From Bacillota bacterium (GTDB lineage: Bacteria; Bacillota_A; Clostridia; Peptostreptococcales; Anaerovoracaceae): 8,987 nt of DNA. The notes below the pieces were generated by a model. That model was not told where the DNA came from. It made no database searches and was given only the letters and a program-made list of their open reading frames with translations. Location: the NCBI GenBank assembly GCA_017556895.1, contig JAFYLX010000171.1, positions 1-8,987 of the forward strand, written 5' to 3'. Position 1 is the first letter of the stretch. The number at the start of each line of letters is the position of its first letter. The translations under genes and the position numbers were made by a program. Shown one piece after another: positions 1 to 7,028 of the stretch.

Positions 1-413
1 AGAGCCAGGTATATATCGGCAAGCCTAACTTTGCAAGAGCTCTTGTTAACAAGGGATACATCAAAGAAGTTAGCGAAGCCTTTGAACCGGGTAAATTCTT
101 AGAATCACCTGAAATCAAGGCAATTCCGCACGAAAAACTGACTACGGAAGAAGCTATAAAGCTTATTACTAATGCAGGTGGCATTGCAGTTTTAGCTCAC
201 CCTTGCAAGATTAAGGGTCTTGGTGAGAGAGGAAGCGCCGAGTTTAAGAAGGCTTTCCAGCTTATGACTAAAGAACTAAAGGTTAAAGGCCTAAAGGGGA
301 TGGAGTGCATCTATCCTGAACATACGCCTGAAGAAGAATTCTTCTTCGTAAACACAGCGGCTAAGTTCCATCTTCATATTACAGAGGGAACTGATTTCCA
401 CGGTGACAAATAA
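1..413 (+). CDS. PHP-domain phosphoesterase (TrpH/RNase AM-like), 3' part
   Basis: This is the last 136 codons of a gene that begins before the window; the frame has codons starting at positions divisible by three and ends at TAA 411-413. The protein shows the C-terminal half of a PHP (polymerase and histidinol phosphatase) metal-dependent hydrolase of the TrpH/YciV type. It has an IGKPNFARALV-like segment near the start, the NAGGIAVLAHP motif with a metal-binding His, a MECIYPEHTPEE segment, and the final GTDFHG motif whose Asp and His are metal ligands in the family. Relatives act on nucleotides or on RNA/DNA 5' ends (RNase AM in proteobacteria); the exact substrate here cannot be told. The protein stops two residues after the last motif, whereas many relatives carry a short tail ending in an LG-type strand, so the C-terminus is slightly short. 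The next gene, glpP, follows after about 50 bp. Confidence 0.85.
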   Translation, partial: SQVYIGKPNFARALVNKGYIKEVSEAFEPGKFLESPEIKAIPHEKLTTEEAIKLITNAGGIAVLAHPCKIKGLGERGSAEFKKAFQLMTKELKVKGLKGMECIYPEHTPEEEFFFVNTAAKFHLHITEGTDFHGDK

Positions 414-464
414 TTATAATTTACGACAAAATATACGAAAATATTAGACTGGAGATGATGGAGA

Positions 465-1016
465 GTGTCTTTATTTACAGATAGAAAAGTATGCGCAGCA
501 GTAAGAAACAGAGAGGACTTTGAGGTTGCTTTAGAGTCCAAGGTAGATGTAATTTATCTGCTTTATTCAAGCATTTTGACTCTAAAACAGCACATTGACG
601 AGGGACATGCTGTAGGCAAAAAAATCTTTGTCCACATGGACTTTGCAGAAGGTATCGGCAAAGACCGCGCAGGGTTAGAATTCGTTAAGGGCTTAGGCGC
701 AGAAGGTATCGTAACAACGAGAACTAACTTAATTAGACCGGCAAAAGAACTGGGATTATTCACAATCCAGCGTTTCTTCATCGTGGACTCACACTCTGTT
801 GATACAGCCGTAGAATCCATTAGAATTGCAAAACCTGACGTTGTTGAGATCATGCCGGGAGTTGTTAGAAAAAAGATTCGTGAGTTTGCTGAAAAAGTAT
901 CTACTGACATTCTGGCAGGCGGTTTAGTTGAATTCCCAGAAGACGTAGACTTAGCACTTGAAGCGGGAGCCTCTGCTGTTTCAACTAATGATAGAAAGCT
1001 ATGGAATTATAGATAA
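465..1016 (+). CDS. glpP: Glycerol-3-phosphate-responsive antiterminator GlpP
   Basis: This encodes a 183-aa protein matching the GlpP family in full length. In Bacilli, GlpP binds glycerol-3-phosphate and then the leader mRNA of glp genes, preventing termination. The barrel-like fold motifs are visible in order: FVHMDFAEGIGKDRAG (55-70), GIVTTRTNLI (81-90), IQRFFIVDSHS (101-111), VEIMPGVV (127-134), ILAGGLVE (149-156) and GASAVSTNDRKLW (168-180). The start is GTG at 465, with GGAG at 451-454 ten bases upstream. The two ATG codons at 455 and 458 are in another frame and cannot start this protein. No glycerol uptake or catabolism genes (glpF, glpK, glpD) appear in the window, so it must act in trans on a leader elsewhere. 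It is followed 33 bp later by the MBL-fold gene and is probably co-transcribed with it. Confidence 0.93.
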   Translation: MSLFTDRKVCAAVRNREDFEVALESKVDVIYLLYSSILTLKQHIDEGHAVGKKIFVHMDFAEGIGKDRAGLEFVKGLGAEGIVTTRTNLIRPAKELGLFTIQRFFIVDSHSVDTAVESIRIAKPDVVEIMPGVVRKKIREFAEKVSTDILAGGLVEFPEDVDLALEAGASAVSTNDRKLWNYR

Positions 1017-1049
1017 TATTTGTCTTAATAGAAGATAGGGGGAAATGAT

Positions 1050-2726
1050 ATGAAAATTAAGTTTTGTGGTGCGACAACTAGTGTAACGGGATCATGTCAT
1101 TTAATTACAACTGACAAGCATAAGATTCTTCTCGATTGTGGTCAGTTCCAGGGTGGAAAGACCTTGGAGGCTATGAATTATGAGGCTTTTCCGTTTGCGG
1201 CAGACGAAATCGAGGCGGTAATACTTAGCCATGCCCATATAGACCACTGCGGCAGATTGCCTTTGCTTGTTAAAAGGGGATTTAAGGGTGCTATTTATTG
1301 CACCGATGCTACGGCAGATTTATTAGATGTAATGCTAAAGGACAGTGCCTTTATTCACGAAAAGGATGCAGAAATGCAGACTAGAAAGAACCTTAGAGGC
1401 GGCAAACCTGCGGTAGAACCTCTATATACTATGAAAGATGCCGAAGCAGCATTAAAATTAGTAAAACCTATGTTATATAACAGTCTTGTTGAGATAAACC
1501 CAGAGATGGAAATCTGCTTTAATGATGCGGGTCATATCCTAGGATCTGCCATTACAGAACTATGGGTGCGTGAGGGCGAAAACACTTCAAAAATCGTTTT
1601 CTCCGGGGACCTTGGTGTAATAGATAGACCTATCTTAAGAGATCCGGTAAAGATTAAAAAGGCCGACTATGTAATTATGGAAACAACTTACGGTAACAGA
1701 TTACATCCGGCAAATTCAACAAGCATAGACGAACTAATTAATATTACTTTAGAAACTGTTAAGAGGGGTGGAAGCGTTGTAATCCCATCCTTTGCAGTAG
1801 GCAGAACGCAGGAACTTATATACCAGTTCAATATGTTCTACGAGCAGCATCCTGAGTATCAGGAAGCACTAGGCAACGTGAATGTATATGTCGATAGCCC
1901 GATGGCGACTACTACTACCGAAGTATTCAAGAAGAATGCTCAGGTATTTGATGCAGAAACTAAGGAATTCATCTTAAATGGTGACCATCCTCTTGATTTC
2001 AAGAACCTTAAGTTCACTAGAAACACTGCGGATTCACAGATGCTAAATATGGACAAATCTCCAAAGGTAATTATTTCTGCCAGCGGTATGTGTGAAGCGG
2101 GAAGAATCCGCCATCACCTAAAGCATACCCTTTGGGATGAAAGAAACAGCATAGTTTTTGTAGGTTATCAGGCTGAGGGAACTCTTGGTAGACAGCTTAT
2201 TCAGGGAGCAACGGAAATCAAACTATTTGGCGAAACTGTAGTTGTAAATGCTCAGATTCATAACCTGGAAGGTTTTTCCGGGCATGCAGATCAGAAGGGT
2301 CTTTTAGACTGGCTAGGCGGTTTCCAGGTAGAGCCTAAACAGATTTTCCTAGTTCACGGAGAACTTGAATCCAAGCAGGATTTTGCCGAAGTCGTTAGAA
2401 ATCAGTTTGGATATAGACCTGTGGTAATTACAGCAAACTCTGAGTTTGAGCTTGAAACAGGCAAGTTGCTAAGCAAGGAAGAAGTAATCCACGATGCATT
2501 GGATGAAGAAGAAATCGCGGGATTAAAGGATAGAATTGCTAGCATCAAGGCAGAGCTTGACAATATCCTTACAAGTACTCAAGGTGCTATGGAACAGAAG
2601 ATTTCTTCAGAAAAATTAAATTCCATCAATAGCATTATCCTTGAACTTGAGAAGGCTTCCGTAAACTTAGGATCATCCATTACGGCGGAAGACAGGGATA
2701 CGACTCCGCTTAGTGAACAAAAATAG
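1050..2726 (+). CDS. MBL-fold beta-CASP RNA-nuclease-like hydrolase with C-terminal extension
   Basis: This 558-aa zinc-dependent hydrolase belongs to the metallo-beta-lactamase/beta-CASP superfamily of RNA-processing enzymes (CPSF73/Ysh1-like, RNase J relatives). All catalytic motifs are readable: the HxHxDH signature at 61-66 (SHAHIDHCGRLP), the GHILGSA histidine at 162, the FSGDLG aspartate at 187, beta-CASP motif A at E211 (METTYGNR), motif B as GFSGHAD (H412) and motif C as FLVHGE (H436). The SGMCEAGR segment at 345-352 is typical of the group. An endo- or exoribonuclease role is inferred from family membership; no substrate can be assigned. From about residue 465 there is a charged, helical, coiled-coil-like extension rich in Glu, Lys and Leu that is not part of the catalytic core and may mediate oligomerisation or partner binding. 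The ATG start has a GGGGG-type ribosome site about 7 bp upstream. udk follows after 20 bp. Confidence 0.9.
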   Translation: MKIKFCGATTSVTGSCHLITTDKHKILLDCGQFQGGKTLEAMNYEAFPFAADEIEAVILSHAHIDHCGRLPLLVKRGFKGAIYCTDATADLLDVMLKDSAFIHEKDAEMQTRKNLRGGKPAVEPLYTMKDAEAALKLVKPMLYNSLVEINPEMEICFNDAGHILGSAITELWVREGENTSKIVFSGDLGVIDRPILRDPVKIKKADYVIMETTYGNRLHPANSTSIDELINITLETVKRGGSVVIPSFAVGRTQELIYQFNMFYEQHPEYQEALGNVNVYVDSPMATTTTEVFKKNAQVFDAETKEFILNGDHPLDFKNLKFTRNTADSQMLNMDKSPKVIISASGMCEAGRIRHHLKHTLWDERNSIVFVGYQAEGTLGRQLIQGATEIKLFGETVVVNAQIHNLEGFSGHADQKGLLDWLGGFQVEPKQIFLVHGELESKQDFAEVVRNQFGYRPVVITANSEFELETGKLLSKEEVIHDALDEEEIAGLKDRIASIKAELDNILTSTQGAMEQKISSEKLNSINSIILELEKASVNLGSSITAEDRDTTPLSEQK

Positions 2727-2746
2727 TAGAATTTTGGGAGCGATTT

Positions 2747-3358
2747 ATGGAAAAAATAATCGTAATAGGCATTGCCGGAGGCACAGGCTCAGGCAAGAGC
2801 ACTATGGTTAACAAGATAAAGGAAGAATTCAAGGATCAGATTACTATGATCAGTCATGACTATTACTATAAGAGACATGATATTCCTTTTGAAGAGAGAA
2901 AAAAGCTAAATTATGACCATCCAGATGCCTTTGATACCGATCTTATGATTGAACATGTTAAGGCACTTAAAGAATGGAAAGAAATAGAAAGACCGGTTTA
3001 CGATTTCACAATACATAACAGGGTTGATGAAACGGTAACAGTTAAGCCTGCTAAAGTTATAGTTGTAGAAGGTATCTTGATCTTTGAGAACAAGGAGCTT
3101 AGAGATCTTTGCGACATTAAAGTTTATGTGGACACTGATGCAGATGTAAGAATACTTAGAAGAATTCTAAGAGACGTAAACGAAAGAGGCAGAACTCTCG
3201 ATTCTGTAGTCACTCAGTATCTAACTACAGTAAAGCTTATGCACGAACAGTTTGTTGAGCCAAGCAAAAAATTTGCTGATATCATTGTGCCGGAAGGTGG
3301 CTTCAATGTAGTCGCATTAGAAATGCTTAGCCATAGAATCCATTCTCTGCTAAAATAA
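2747..3358 (+). CDS. udk: Uridine kinase
   Basis: This cytosolic pyrimidine-salvage enzyme phosphorylates uridine (and usually cytidine) to UMP/CMP using ATP or GTP. The 203-aa length fits bacterial Udk. The Walker A loop is GGTGSGKS (11-18). SHDYYYK (36-42) carries the catalytic Asp (D38), NYDHPDAFD (55-63) and RPVYDFTIHNR (82-92) form the substrate pocket, VVEGILIF (106-113) is the Walker B-like strand, and RRILRDVNERGR (138-149) is the lid region. The ATG start is preceded by GGGAG at 2736-2740, six bases away. It lies 20 bp after the MBL-fold gene and is the last gene before a strong intrinsic terminator, so it is likely the end of the left-hand transcription unit. No key residue is missing. 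Confidence 0.93.
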   Translation: MEKIIVIGIAGGTGSGKSTMVNKIKEEFKDQITMISHDYYYKRHDIPFEERKKLNYDHPDAFDTDLMIEHVKALKEWKEIERPVYDFTIHNRVDETVTVKPAKVIVVEGILIFENKELRDLCDIKVYVDTDADVRILRRILRDVNERGRTLDSVVTQYLTTVKLMHEQFVEPSKKFADIIVPEGGFNVVALEMLSHRIHSLLK

Positions 3359-3389
3359 CGCAAGTTTCAAATTTCATAATAAAACAAGC

Positions 3390-3433
3390 ACGCCGTGACC
3401 CGAAGGTGACTTTGGGAAGCGGCGTATTTTTTT
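3390..3433 (+). terminator. Intrinsic terminator after udk
   Basis: A two-part hairpin: the outer stem ACGCCG (3390-3395) pairs with CGGCGT (3420-3425). An inner 7-bp stem CCCGAAG/CTTTGGG (one G-U pair) closes a GTGA tetraloop of the GNRA type. A run of seven T residues follows (3427-3433). The GC-rich stem, GNRA loop and U-tract are the hallmarks of a rho-independent terminator. It lies 31 bp after the udk stop and separates the housekeeping block from the accessory locus downstream. Confidence 0.93.
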
Positions 3434-3550
3434 GGCTTTCATCAATTTACCAAAATCCTGCAAATAAAAACGGATTTCGTCATTTTTTGAAAAAATTCGT
3501 TGAAGAGTAGTAATTGTTATGCTAGAAAAAATGCGAGAGGAGAGGTAAAT
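3434..3550. other. Intergenic region upstream of the RinA-like gene
   Basis: An AT-rich stretch of 117 bp between the udk terminator and the small regulator gene. It contains a perfect A+T palindrome, ATTTTTT-G-AAAAAAT (3482-3496), and a strong ribosome binding site at its right end. A promoter must lie here if the gene is expressed after the terminator. Candidate -10 elements such as TATGCT (3518-3523) have no good -35 partner, so I do not name a promoter. Confidence 0.4.
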
Positions 3551-3958
3551 ATGAACAGGGAATATCAATCAAAAAAACTTAAAGAATATGTGCTGCCGGA
3601 AACGGTGTATCGCCAGGCGTTATGGGCCGTAAAGGACGTTGCGAGATTAAAAGAGGAACTCAACAAGGCAATTGAGAACATTGACAACATTCATAGCCCG
3701 AACTTTTTCAATGAGTCTATTGGCAAAGGAATATATAGCGACACTACTGCGAAGAAAGCTGACAGGCTCATAACTATAACCAATAGGATAGATAGCATTG
3801 AGGCAGCTTTGTTTTCCGTTCCTGAAAAATATAGACAAGGGCTAAGAAACAAACTTATGGAAGGCGGCTCTTTTGGGGATCAATTTCATCCTAATACATG
3901 GAAAAAATGGCAGCAGGTCTATATATATCATGTGGCAAAGAATCTGGGTTTAATATAG
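3551..3958 (+). CDS. Small RinA/ArpU-like putative regulator
   Basis: This is a 135-aa soluble, helical, charged protein. The start chosen is ATG 3551 because a strong GAGAGGAGAGG ribosome site (3535-3545) ends five bases upstream; the frame extends back to a TTG at 3500, but that has no such site. It resembles short proteins found in clostridial prophages and mobile elements, related in style to the RinA/ArpU late-transcription regulators. The shared pattern is an N-terminal VYRQALWAVKD helix (19-29), a central SDTTAKKADRL segment (63-73), IDSIEAAL plus VPEKYRQGL (80-98), and a C-terminal helix-turn-helix-like region WKKWQQVYIYHVAKNLGLI (117-135), as in a sigma region 4. I recognise this pattern from memory and cannot confirm it by search. 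It stands alone between a terminator and a 113-bp gap, heading the Tad-like cluster, so it could regulate that cluster or be a phage remnant. Confidence 0.6.
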   Translation: MNREYQSKKLKEYVLPETVYRQALWAVKDVARLKEELNKAIENIDNIHSPNFFNESIGKGIYSDTTAKKADRLITITNRIDSIEAALFSVPEKYRQGLRNKLMEGGSFGDQFHPNTWKKWQQVYIYHVAKNLGLI

Positions 3959-4011
3959 ATAAGCGTGTCGAAAGATTTTCTGAAGAAAATAAAACTATTT
4001 TGGGAACTGTG

Positions 4012-4040
4012 CTGAAATCAAAGTTTGTAAGTGCTACCAT
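4012..4040 (+). promoter_or_regulatory. Possible sigma-A promoter for the Tad-like cluster
   Basis: CTGAAA (4012-4017) and TACCAT (4035-4040) are separated by 17 bp; each matches four of six consensus bases. It lies 32 bp upstream of the first Tad-like gene, in the 113-bp gap that follows the RinA-like gene. The match is modest and the region is AT-rich, so this is only a candidate. Read-through from the regulator gene is the alternative, since no terminator is seen in the gap. Confidence 0.3.
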
Positions 4041-4071
4041 AGTATCATCAGATAAAAAGGGGTGATAAAAA

Positions 4072-4671
4072 TTGAATAAGAAGCTGATTGGATTTGTAAT
4101 GATTGTTATGTCCCTCTCGTTGATGGGGGTATGGGAGTTTTGGGGCAGAGAAGAATTATCTTATGAAGACATACTCGTGCTAAAAGAACCGCTTGAGGCA
4201 GGGACTATACTCACAGAGGAGAGTTTCGCACTCAAGAAAGCCGATTCACCAACAAAGGAAGCTTTGCGTCCAGGGGATAAGAGTGAATTGATAGGCCTTG
4301 CTACATCGCAGTACGTTGCAGATGACCTTGAGCTTAGACGAGAGTATTTTACGCCGGCAGAGTATCAAGTTGGCGGAGACACGGGGAAGGGGATAATGGC
4401 TCTTTCAATGGATTGGCTCTTATCCTATCCTCAAACTTTAAGAAGAGGCGATAAGGTAGGGCTATATAAAGAGAATACGAAGCTAGGGGAATGCGTAGTA
4501 GCCCATGTTAGAGATAGCGCCAACAATGAGGTTGTTTTTTCTTCGGGAGATAGATTTAGCTCCACTGGAACGGCCTTGTATGTAGAAGTGATTGGAGAAA
4601 TAGGAACACTGGTAGGTATCTCGAAAGAAGCTGCAAAAGGAAGTCGGTTTTCGCTGATTAATATGCAGTAG
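4072..4671 (+). CDS. SAF-domain CpaB/RcpC-like pilus protein
   Basis: A 199-aa membrane-anchored protein. One N-terminal hydrophobic segment (about 4-22, after MNKK) acts as an uncleaved anchor or signal. It is followed by a SAF-like domain (about 34-95) with the typical pattern VLKEPLEAGTILTEESFALKK and a later RPGDKSELIGLATSQYV stretch. The C-terminal half has a second beta-rich part with TLRRGDKVGLY (122-132), as in the RcpC/CpaB C-terminal domain. CpaB/RcpC proteins work at the cell envelope in Tad/Flp pilus biogenesis; in Gram-positives, without a secretin, their exact job is unclear. The start is TTG 4072, chosen because AGGGGTGA (4058-4065) lies six bases upstream and the hydrophobic segment begins at once; the next in-frame ATG (4099) would cut the membrane helix. 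The CpaF-like gene follows after 11 bp, which supports the assignment. Confidence 0.75.
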   Translation: MNKKLIGFVMIVMSLSLMGVWEFWGREELSYEDILVLKEPLEAGTILTEESFALKKADSPTKEALRPGDKSELIGLATSQYVADDLELRREYFTPAEYQVGGDTGKGIMALSMDWLLSYPQTLRRGDKVGLYKENTKLGECVVAHVRDSANNEVVFSSGDRFSSTGTALYVEVIGEIGTLVGISKEAAKGSRFSLINMQ

Positions 4672-4682
4672 GGGGCGATACT

Positions 4683-6077
4683 ATGAACAATAATATGTTT
4701 GATGATTTTTATAGGTTATGCAAATCTGTGGAAGCGGTGTTTGATAAAGAATGGAGAGGTGCCGAGGAGTGGGAGAAACAAGAAAAGCTGGAAAAAGAGA
4801 AGAAGGCCATAATGGGGTATGATGCAGAGCGTCAATATTATATTGCAAAGATAAGGGAGGCCTTTTCGGAAATTTTAAAAGATGAGCATATATATTTTCC
4901 GCCTTGGTATAAGAATTTAGAAGATGGCGTGTTTGCTGAACTTTATGGTTTAGCGGGCTTGACTCCTTGGGTGTATGATTATACTGATGAATATAAGGAG
5001 TCATCTTCGGCCAAATTAATTGGAGACAGGCTATATTGCCTAATAGATGGAAAGTCGGTATTGCAGCCGCAGAGAATCAGCCTAGAAAGGCGCAATCAGC
5101 TGAAACGTGCGCTTTTTTTAGCTACACCGGAAGAACGAATAGAAAAGGGATTTCATGAGATTTATCTTCATAACGGCATAAGAATAAGCATATTCTCCGG
5201 TGAAAAGACAAAAGAAGGCGAAGACATAATGGTCTTTAGAAAGTACTTGCTAAAGGAACTTACTTTCGAGAAACTAGCAGAACTTGGCACCATTCCCGCT
5301 GACAGCGTAGAGCTCTTTAAGATCATGATTAAAATAGGGTTTAACGTACTATTTGCGGGGCAGGTTAGGAGTGGGAAGACGACCTTCATGCAAAGTTGGC
5401 AGAAATATGAGGATAAAAGCCTCGAAGGTATGGCAATAGCCACAGATCCGGAGACACCTTGGCACAAGATTATGCCAGAGGCTCCCATCATGCAGATTAC
5501 GGCAGATGGCAGAGATCTGGCGGCGATATCGAAGGCACTTTTGAGAGGCGATAACGACTATGTTCTCCTAGAAGAAATGAGAGATGCTTATGCATATAAA
5601 CTGGCTATAGATATAACGTCCATCGGTACTAGGAGGAGCAAGGCGACCATTCATGCGGGTAATCCACTAGACATACCATATAAGATGGCGGCGTCCATCT
5701 TAGCAGAGTTTGGCGGAGACTATAAAGGCATACTTTCACAAATCTTTAGAAATTGGCATTATGTATTTGAACTCTATCAAGATCCAAAGGATAGGAGTAA
5801 AAAAAGGCTCAAATCAATAAGTGAATATAGGTATGATATTGAGCGAGATTTAGTTTCCATACATACCATATGCAAATACGACCATGAGAATGGAAGATGG
5901 CGATGGAAATGGGATATAGGGGAGGATAAGATAGAAATGGGAAACTTACAGCCTGAAGAATTTAAGAAGATGAAGAATATGATTAAGATGCTGGAGTCAA
6001 GGAATCCTTTGATGGAGCATACGGTAGTGTATCCAAGATACTATAAGAGCGAAGGAGAACATAGGGATGTACGTTGA
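4683..6077 (+). CDS. Divergent CpaF/TadA-type secretion ATPase
   Basis: A 464-aa cytoplasmic ATPase of the type II/IV secretion GspE/VirB11 superfamily, nearest in layout to CpaF/TadA, which powers Tad pilus assembly. The N-terminal 200 residues are poorly conserved and charged, with RNQLKRALFLATPEERIEKG (137-156). A degenerate region IYLHNGIRISIF (160-171) matches the segment that in CpaF reads as the substrate-sensing strand with an R-I-S/T pattern. The nucleotide-binding core has Walker A GQVRSGKT (226-233), an Asp-box-like ATDPETPW (253-260), Walker B DYVLLEEMR (292-300) with E298 as probable catalytic glutamate, and His box KATIHAGNPLD (320-330). Canonical CpaF has GGTGSGKT, LGEVRG and TTIHAN at these places, so the motifs are kept but altered. 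The start ATG has AGGGGGCGAT just upstream. The 3' end overlaps the TadB-like gene by 11 bp, implying translational coupling. Confidence 0.85.
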   Translation: MNNNMFDDFYRLCKSVEAVFDKEWRGAEEWEKQEKLEKEKKAIMGYDAERQYYIAKIREAFSEILKDEHIYFPPWYKNLEDGVFAELYGLAGLTPWVYDYTDEYKESSSAKLIGDRLYCLIDGKSVLQPQRISLERRNQLKRALFLATPEERIEKGFHEIYLHNGIRISIFSGEKTKEGEDIMVFRKYLLKELTFEKLAELGTIPADSVELFKIMIKIGFNVLFAGQVRSGKTTFMQSWQKYEDKSLEGMAIATDPETPWHKIMPEAPIMQITADGRDLAAISKALLRGDNDYVLLEEMRDAYAYKLAIDITSIGTRRSKATIHAGNPLDIPYKMAASILAEFGGDYKGILSQIFRNWHYVFELYQDPKDRSKKRLKSISEYRYDIERDLVSIHTICKYDHENGRWRWKWDIGEDKIEMGNLQPEEFKKMKNMIKMLESRNPLMEHTVVYPRYYKSEGEHRDVR

Positions 6078-7020
6078 ACTCTTATTGACAATAGTAAGCG
6101 TTATAGGGGTAGGCGTATTCTATTGGGCGGAGATTGAAGCATTTTGCCAGGGGCTTAAGATTAGAAGCATAGGAAATCCTTTGTCAAAGTCAAACGAGTC
6201 TATAGGCGATATATATTATATGCCTGAAGGACTCAACCAGGGCATAAGCAGGCTGATTAAAATAACCACAGGTGTAGACTGGAAGTATTCTGTTTTCTGC
6301 TTTTGGCTAATTACTGCAATAATTACGACTATTACTGCAATATTAACTTTTGGCTTTATCAAGGGCGTTTTAAGGCTACTTCTGGTAAGCGTAATTGCCC
6401 TTGTGCCACTGGTCTTGCTACTGGCTAGGTTACAGGCACTTAGAATAAAGAATTCTAAAGAGGGTAAAATACTAATCATAGAACTACTGGATAATTACAA
6501 AATTCATTATTATAACATGCAGCATGCGGTGGAAGTAACCGCGCTGACTATAGAAGAAGCACCTAACTGTAAGAAGCTTCTTTTTAATTTGTCAAAAGGC
6601 CTAAATAGGGCATCAGGTAGCGATCAGATAAAAGAACTTCTTGTAGACTTTAAATACGCTGTAGGAACATCCTGGGCAGGGATTTTGGCAGACAATATAT
6701 TTTTCGCGCTAACCTCTGGGCTTAGGGTGGATATTGCCCTTGAGGACTTGATAAACTCCGTTGCCATGGCCGAAGAAGTTGCCGAAAAATCCAAGAGAGA
6801 AAACAATGAAGCAGGACTTATTATTAAATATCTAATACCGGGGTGTTACTTGCTTACTATTATAGGGGCAGTCAAATTCTTTGGACTTAGACCAGGGGAG
6901 TTTTTTTATTATCAATTTTGTACTGAAGCAGGAATAAGCTGGTTTTCGGCAATAATTGTTATGTACATTGTAAGCTTGATAGCAAAGTTCTTTTTGACCC
7001 AGAGCAAGTTGGATTTGTAG
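6067..7020 (+). CDS. TadB-like inner-membrane platform protein
   Basis: A 317-aa multi-pass membrane protein in the TadB position, directly after and overlapping the ATPase gene. Predicted helices by eye: 4-20, 76-98, 101-121, 252-273 and 289-310, with a long cytoplasmic loop (122-250). The loop contains alternating helices and a GTSWAGILADNIFFALTSG stretch (200-218), ending in EEVAEKSKRENNEAG (236-250) before the last helix pair. This loop-between-helix-pairs layout, with the acidic/basic helix just ahead of the final membrane pair, is that of T2SSF-domain proteins (GspF/TadB/TadC), which form the platform turned by the ATPase. Sequence similarity is weak by eye and rests largely on topology and position. 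The start ATG 6067 has GGAG (6055-6058) upstream. The TadC-like gene begins 8 bp after the stop. Confidence 0.7.
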   Translation: MYVELLLTIVSVIGVGVFYWAEIEAFCQGLKIRSIGNPLSKSNESIGDIYYMPEGLNQGISRLIKITTGVDWKYSVFCFWLITAIITTITAILTFGFIKGVLRLLLVSVIALVPLVLLLARLQALRIKNSKEGKILIIELLDNYKIHYYNMQHAVEVTALTIEEAPNCKKLLFNLSKGLNRASGSDQIKELLVDFKYAVGTSWAGILADNIFFALTSGLRVDIALEDLINSVAMAEEVAEKSKRENNEAGLIIKYLIPGCYLLTIIGAVKFFGLRPGEFFYYQFCTEAGISWFSAIIVMYIVSLIAKFFLTQSKLDL

Positions 7021-7028
7021 GTGATGAT

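Noticed and set aside
3482..3496. Perfect palindrome ATTTTTT-G-AAAAAAT as an operator
   Set aside because: It is homopolymeric A/T in an AT-rich gap with no G/C determinant; chance is likely and no binding protein can be named.
3500..3550. Upstream TTG extension of the RinA-like gene (17 extra residues)
   Set aside because: The ATG at 3551 has an excellent ribosome site five bases upstream, while the TTG at 3500 has none and the added residues do not look like the family N-terminus.
3975..3990. ATTTTC-TGAA-GAAAAT hairpin as a terminator after the RinA-like gene
   Set aside because: The stem is only six A/T-rich pairs and there is no T-run after it, so it would not terminate.
3965..4015. 16-codon GTG-started ORF between the regulator and the SAF-protein gene
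   Set aside because: No ribosome binding site, very short, and no resemblance to the MK(N/D)LI series.
4681..5004. Minus-strand 107-codon open frame opposite the ATPase gene
   Set aside because: It lies wholly within a gene with clear family motifs on the + strand and its translation shows no recognisable domain; the same applies to the other antisense frames in the window.
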